Shown here piece by piece: positions 5,703-7,725 of a stretch of 7,725 nt of DNA; position 1 is the stretch's first letter; every line of letters begins with the position of its first letter. The stretch lies in NCBI GenBank assembly GCA_046545815.1, contig JBKGZA010000154.1:1-7725 (forward strand), in the 5' to 3' direction. Origin of the DNA: JAGXLC01 sp046545815 (lineage in GTDB: Bacteria > Bacteroidota > Bacteroidia > Bacteroidales > UBA12077). The notes under the pieces were generated by a model that saw only the letters and a program-made list of their open reading frames with translations, searched no databases and was not told the origin of the DNA. The translations under genes were made by a program, and so were the position numbers.

Positions 5703-7725
5703 CTACAGATTTTCCATAATGAAGTTGGTCATCCGGGTATACAGATGATATGTCGTATTGCCTCCATAAATCCCATGGTTTTTATCCGGATAGAACTGCA
5801 TTTCAAACTGTTTGTTGGCCTGAACCAGCTCCTCAGCCAATTCAATGGAATTCTGCAAATGCACATTGTCATCGCCTGTGCCATGAATGAGCAAATAATC
5901 ACCTTTTAAACCCTCCACATGATAGATGGGTGAATTGTCATCATATCCATCGGGGTTATCCTGGGGAAGTCCCATATAGCGCTCGGTATAGATGGTGTCG
6001 TAATAACGCCAGTTGGTCACCGGTGCAACGGCTATGGCCAGGGAAAAGGTTTCATTGCCTTGAAAAAGACAGTTGGATGACATATATCCACCGTAACTCC
6101 AGCCAAATATACCAATACGCCGGGGATCAATAAAACTTTTATCCTCAAAATACCGCGCTGCTTCAATCTGATCAATGGTTTCATACTTACCCAGCTGACC
6201 GTAGGTCATCTTCTTGAATTTCTCGCCCCGGCCACCGGTACCTCGGTTATCTACCACGGCAATCACATAACCTCTCTGGGCAAGCATCTGGAACCAAGCC
6301 ATGCGGCTTCCTCCCCACCGGTCAGTGACCGTCTGGGAACCGGGACCACCGTACAAGTGCATAAACAATGGATACTGTTTGTCTTTTTCAAAATCAGGAG
6401 GGGTAATCATATAGGCATTTAAATCGTAATCGCTTGAAGGTGTATTGAGTTTCATGAATTGTTTATCCTGAAACCCATATTTTTCCGCATTTTTCCTTAA
6501 ATCCTCATTATCTTCCAAAACCCTTATCAAATCACCGCCGCGTTCATGCAGTGTTACCTTTAGCGGAGCATTGGCCCTGGAGTGATAATTGATATAATAT
6601 TTGAATCCATTGCTGAAACTGGCGCTGTTCCATCCTTCTTTCTCTGTGATTTTCCGTTTATCTGTTCCGTCTTTTTTAATGGAATAGACCGAACGCTTTA
6701 AGGGAGATTCTTCAGCAGACGCATAGAAAACCCGATCGCTCTTTTCATCATACCCAATGAATTCGGTTACCTCCCAGTTTCCTTGTGTGATTTGCCGAAT
6801 TGGGTTTCCCTGTATATCATGGAGATAAAGGTGATTATAGCCACTCTTTTCACTGTAGATAATAAAGTGTTCTCCATCATCCAGAAAGGTTGGGTAATCA
6901 TCTTCAATCTGTGAAATATAATACTTGTTGGTTTCTTCATAAATCACTTCAGATTCACCCGTATTGGCATCAGCCAGCATGATCTCAACCCTGTTTTGCA
7001 ACCGGTTCATCCTTATCATACAAAGTTTATCATTGGCCGGGGTCCATTTTATCCGAGGAATATATTGATCGGTTTCCTTACCTGTATCCATTTCCTCAAT
7101 TGCACCGTTATCCAGATCATATACATAAATCTTCACTATGGAGTTCTTCTCTCCTGCCTTGGGGTATTTGAAAGTGTAATCCTCGGGATAAAGCGAATCA
7201 CGATACCTGGTCATATGGAAAGTCTTTACCCGGCTTTCATCGAACTTATAGAATGCAATTTTATCTCCTTCAGGCGACCAGTGGAAACCCTGGGTAAAAG
7301 CAAACTCCTCTTCGTAAACCCAATCCGTGGTACCATTGATGATATGGTTTATCTCACCATCGTGTGTGATTTGTTCTGTTTTCCCCGTTTTCAGATTTTT
7401 AATATAAATATTGTTTTCCCTTACAAATCCAACTTTAGAGGCATCCGGCGAAAACGTGGCCAGCCTCTGTTTGCCGTCCCCGCTTAAAGGCTTCAATGTT
7501 TCCTCACACCGATTAAAAACAAAATAACGGGCTGTGAAAGATCTTCTGTAAATGGGATTCACCTCGGTAGCAATCAAAATTTTATTCTCACTATCGCTGA
7601 ATTCATAGCGTGTAATGGACGAGACATCCTGATAATCATTTATTTTCAGGATTGTATCGACAGCATTACCCGTTTCATAACTGTATTTCACAATAGCCGA
7701 GCGGTCTTCCAGCACGGTGTAATGA
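5703..7725 (-). CDS. Dipeptidyl peptidase IV family serine peptidase (S9), N-terminus outside the window
   Basis: The visible 673 residues hold most of the propeller and the whole alpha/beta-hydrolase domain of a DPP-IV enzyme, which removes Xaa-Pro or Xaa-Ala dipeptides from peptide N-termini. The propeller carries DWVYEEEF, whose last two Glu (codons 7305-7310) match the pair in DPP-IV that binds the substrate amino group. The hydrolase domain starts near YDLNAYMITPPDF. It has the oxyanion-hole Tyr in LYGGPGSQ (6351-6353), nucleophile Ser in GWSYGGY (6096-6098), Asp in GTGDDNVH (5871-5873) and His in KNHGIYGG (5775-5777). All catalytic residues are present. The reading frame is open through the window edge: codons for HYT precede the GTG at 7713-7715, so that GTG is internal. 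Family members are about 700-740 residues, so some 40-60 residues, including a probable signal peptide, are missing. The enzyme is probably periplasmic or outer-membrane associated and could process peptides from the tricorn-type protease. Confidence 0.96.
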   Translation of the reverse strand, partial: HYTVLEDRSAIVKYSYETGNAVDTILKINDYQDVSSITRYEFSDSENKILIATEVNPIYRRSFTARYFVFNRCEETLKPLSGDGKQRLATFSPDASKVGFVRENNIYIKNLKTGKTEQITHDGEINHIINGTTDWVYEEEFAFTQGFHWSPEGDKIAFYKFDESRVKTFHMTRYRDSLYPEDYTFKYPKAGEKNSIVKIYVYDLDNGAIEEMDTGKETDQYIPRIKWTPANDKLCMIRMNRLQNRVEIMLADANTGESEVIYEETNKYYISQIEDDYPTFLDDGEHFIIYSEKSGYNHLYLHDIQGNPIRQITQGNWEVTEFIGYDEKSDRVFYASAEESPLKRSVYSIKKDGTDKRKITEKEGWNSASFSNGFKYYINYHSRANAPLKVTLHERGGDLIRVLEDNEDLRKNAEKYGFQDKQFMKLNTPSSDYDLNAYMITPPDFEKDKQYPLFMHLYGGPGSQTVTDRWGGSRMAWFQMLAQRGYVIAVVDNRGTGGRGEKFKKMTYGQLGKYETIDQIEAARYFEDKSFIDPRRIGIFGWSYGGYMSSNCLFQGNETFSLAIAVAPVTNWRYYDTIYTERYMGLPQDNPDGYDDNSPIYHVEGLKGDYLLIHGTGDDNVHLQNSIELAEELVQANKQFEMQFYPDKNHGIYGGNTTYHLYTRMTNFIMENL

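Noticed and set aside
6996..7487. Plus-strand open frame of 163 codons opposite the DPP-IV gene
   Set aside because: It lies antisense to the DPP-IV propeller, which has clear family motifs; no independent support.
7713..7715. GTG as the true start of the DPP-IV gene
   Set aside because: The frame stays open to the window edge, encoding HYT just before it, and family members have a further N-terminal part with a signal peptide.
1..7725. CRISPR array, tRNA or rRNA genes, insertion sequence, defence or secondary-metabolite cassette
   Set aside because: No regularly spaced repeats, RNA gene signatures, transposase or nuclease motifs were found; the coding content is two peptidases, a thioredoxin and two small membrane proteins.

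Overview
The window looks like chromosomal DNA from a member of the Bacteroidota, probably an environmental Bacteroidales or Marinilabiliales relative. The basis is the gene set (a periplasmic tricorn protease homologue, a DPP-IV type S9 peptidase, a thioredoxin-fold lipoprotein and a DUF2784 membrane protein), the AT-rich intergenic DNA, the lack of Shine-Dalgarno sequences before most starts, and a match to the phylum's TAnnTTTG promoter element before the thioredoxin gene. The genus is an inference and cannot be fixed from sequence reading alone.

Layout: positions 1-151 form a leader containing a perfect 22-bp inverted repeat around a 36-nt loop. Positions 152-3409 (+) encode a full-length exported tricorn-type protease. 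A good intrinsic terminator overlaps its stop codon, and a second perfect inverted repeat (15 bp) follows at once. A gene-poor stretch (about 3426-3899) holds an unexplained open frame without a usual start codon and a Bacteroidota-type promoter. Positions 3900-4397 (+) encode a thioredoxin-fold lipoprotein with an intact WCGPC site. It converges on 4466-4957 (-), a small single-pass membrane protein I do not recognise. Divergent from that gene is 5220-5615 (+), a DUF2784 three-helix membrane protein. It converges on 5703 to beyond 7725 (-), a DPP-IV family serine peptidase whose N-terminus lies outside the window.

Function: the two large enzymes are consistent with step-wise peptide breakdown in the cell envelope. 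Tricorn-type proteases cut oligopeptides and DPP-IV removes N-terminal dipeptides. The thioredoxin lipoprotein would handle thiols in the same compartment. The genes lie on alternating strands, so this is a neighbourhood and not an operon.

I found no tRNA, rRNA, CRISPR array, insertion sequence or multi-gene defence cassette. Most of the window is ordinary. The least explained items are the two perfect long-loop inverted repeats flanking the tricorn gene, the startless open frame near 3533-3724, and the small membrane protein gene with a canonical Shine-Dalgarno sequence framed by a short hairpin.
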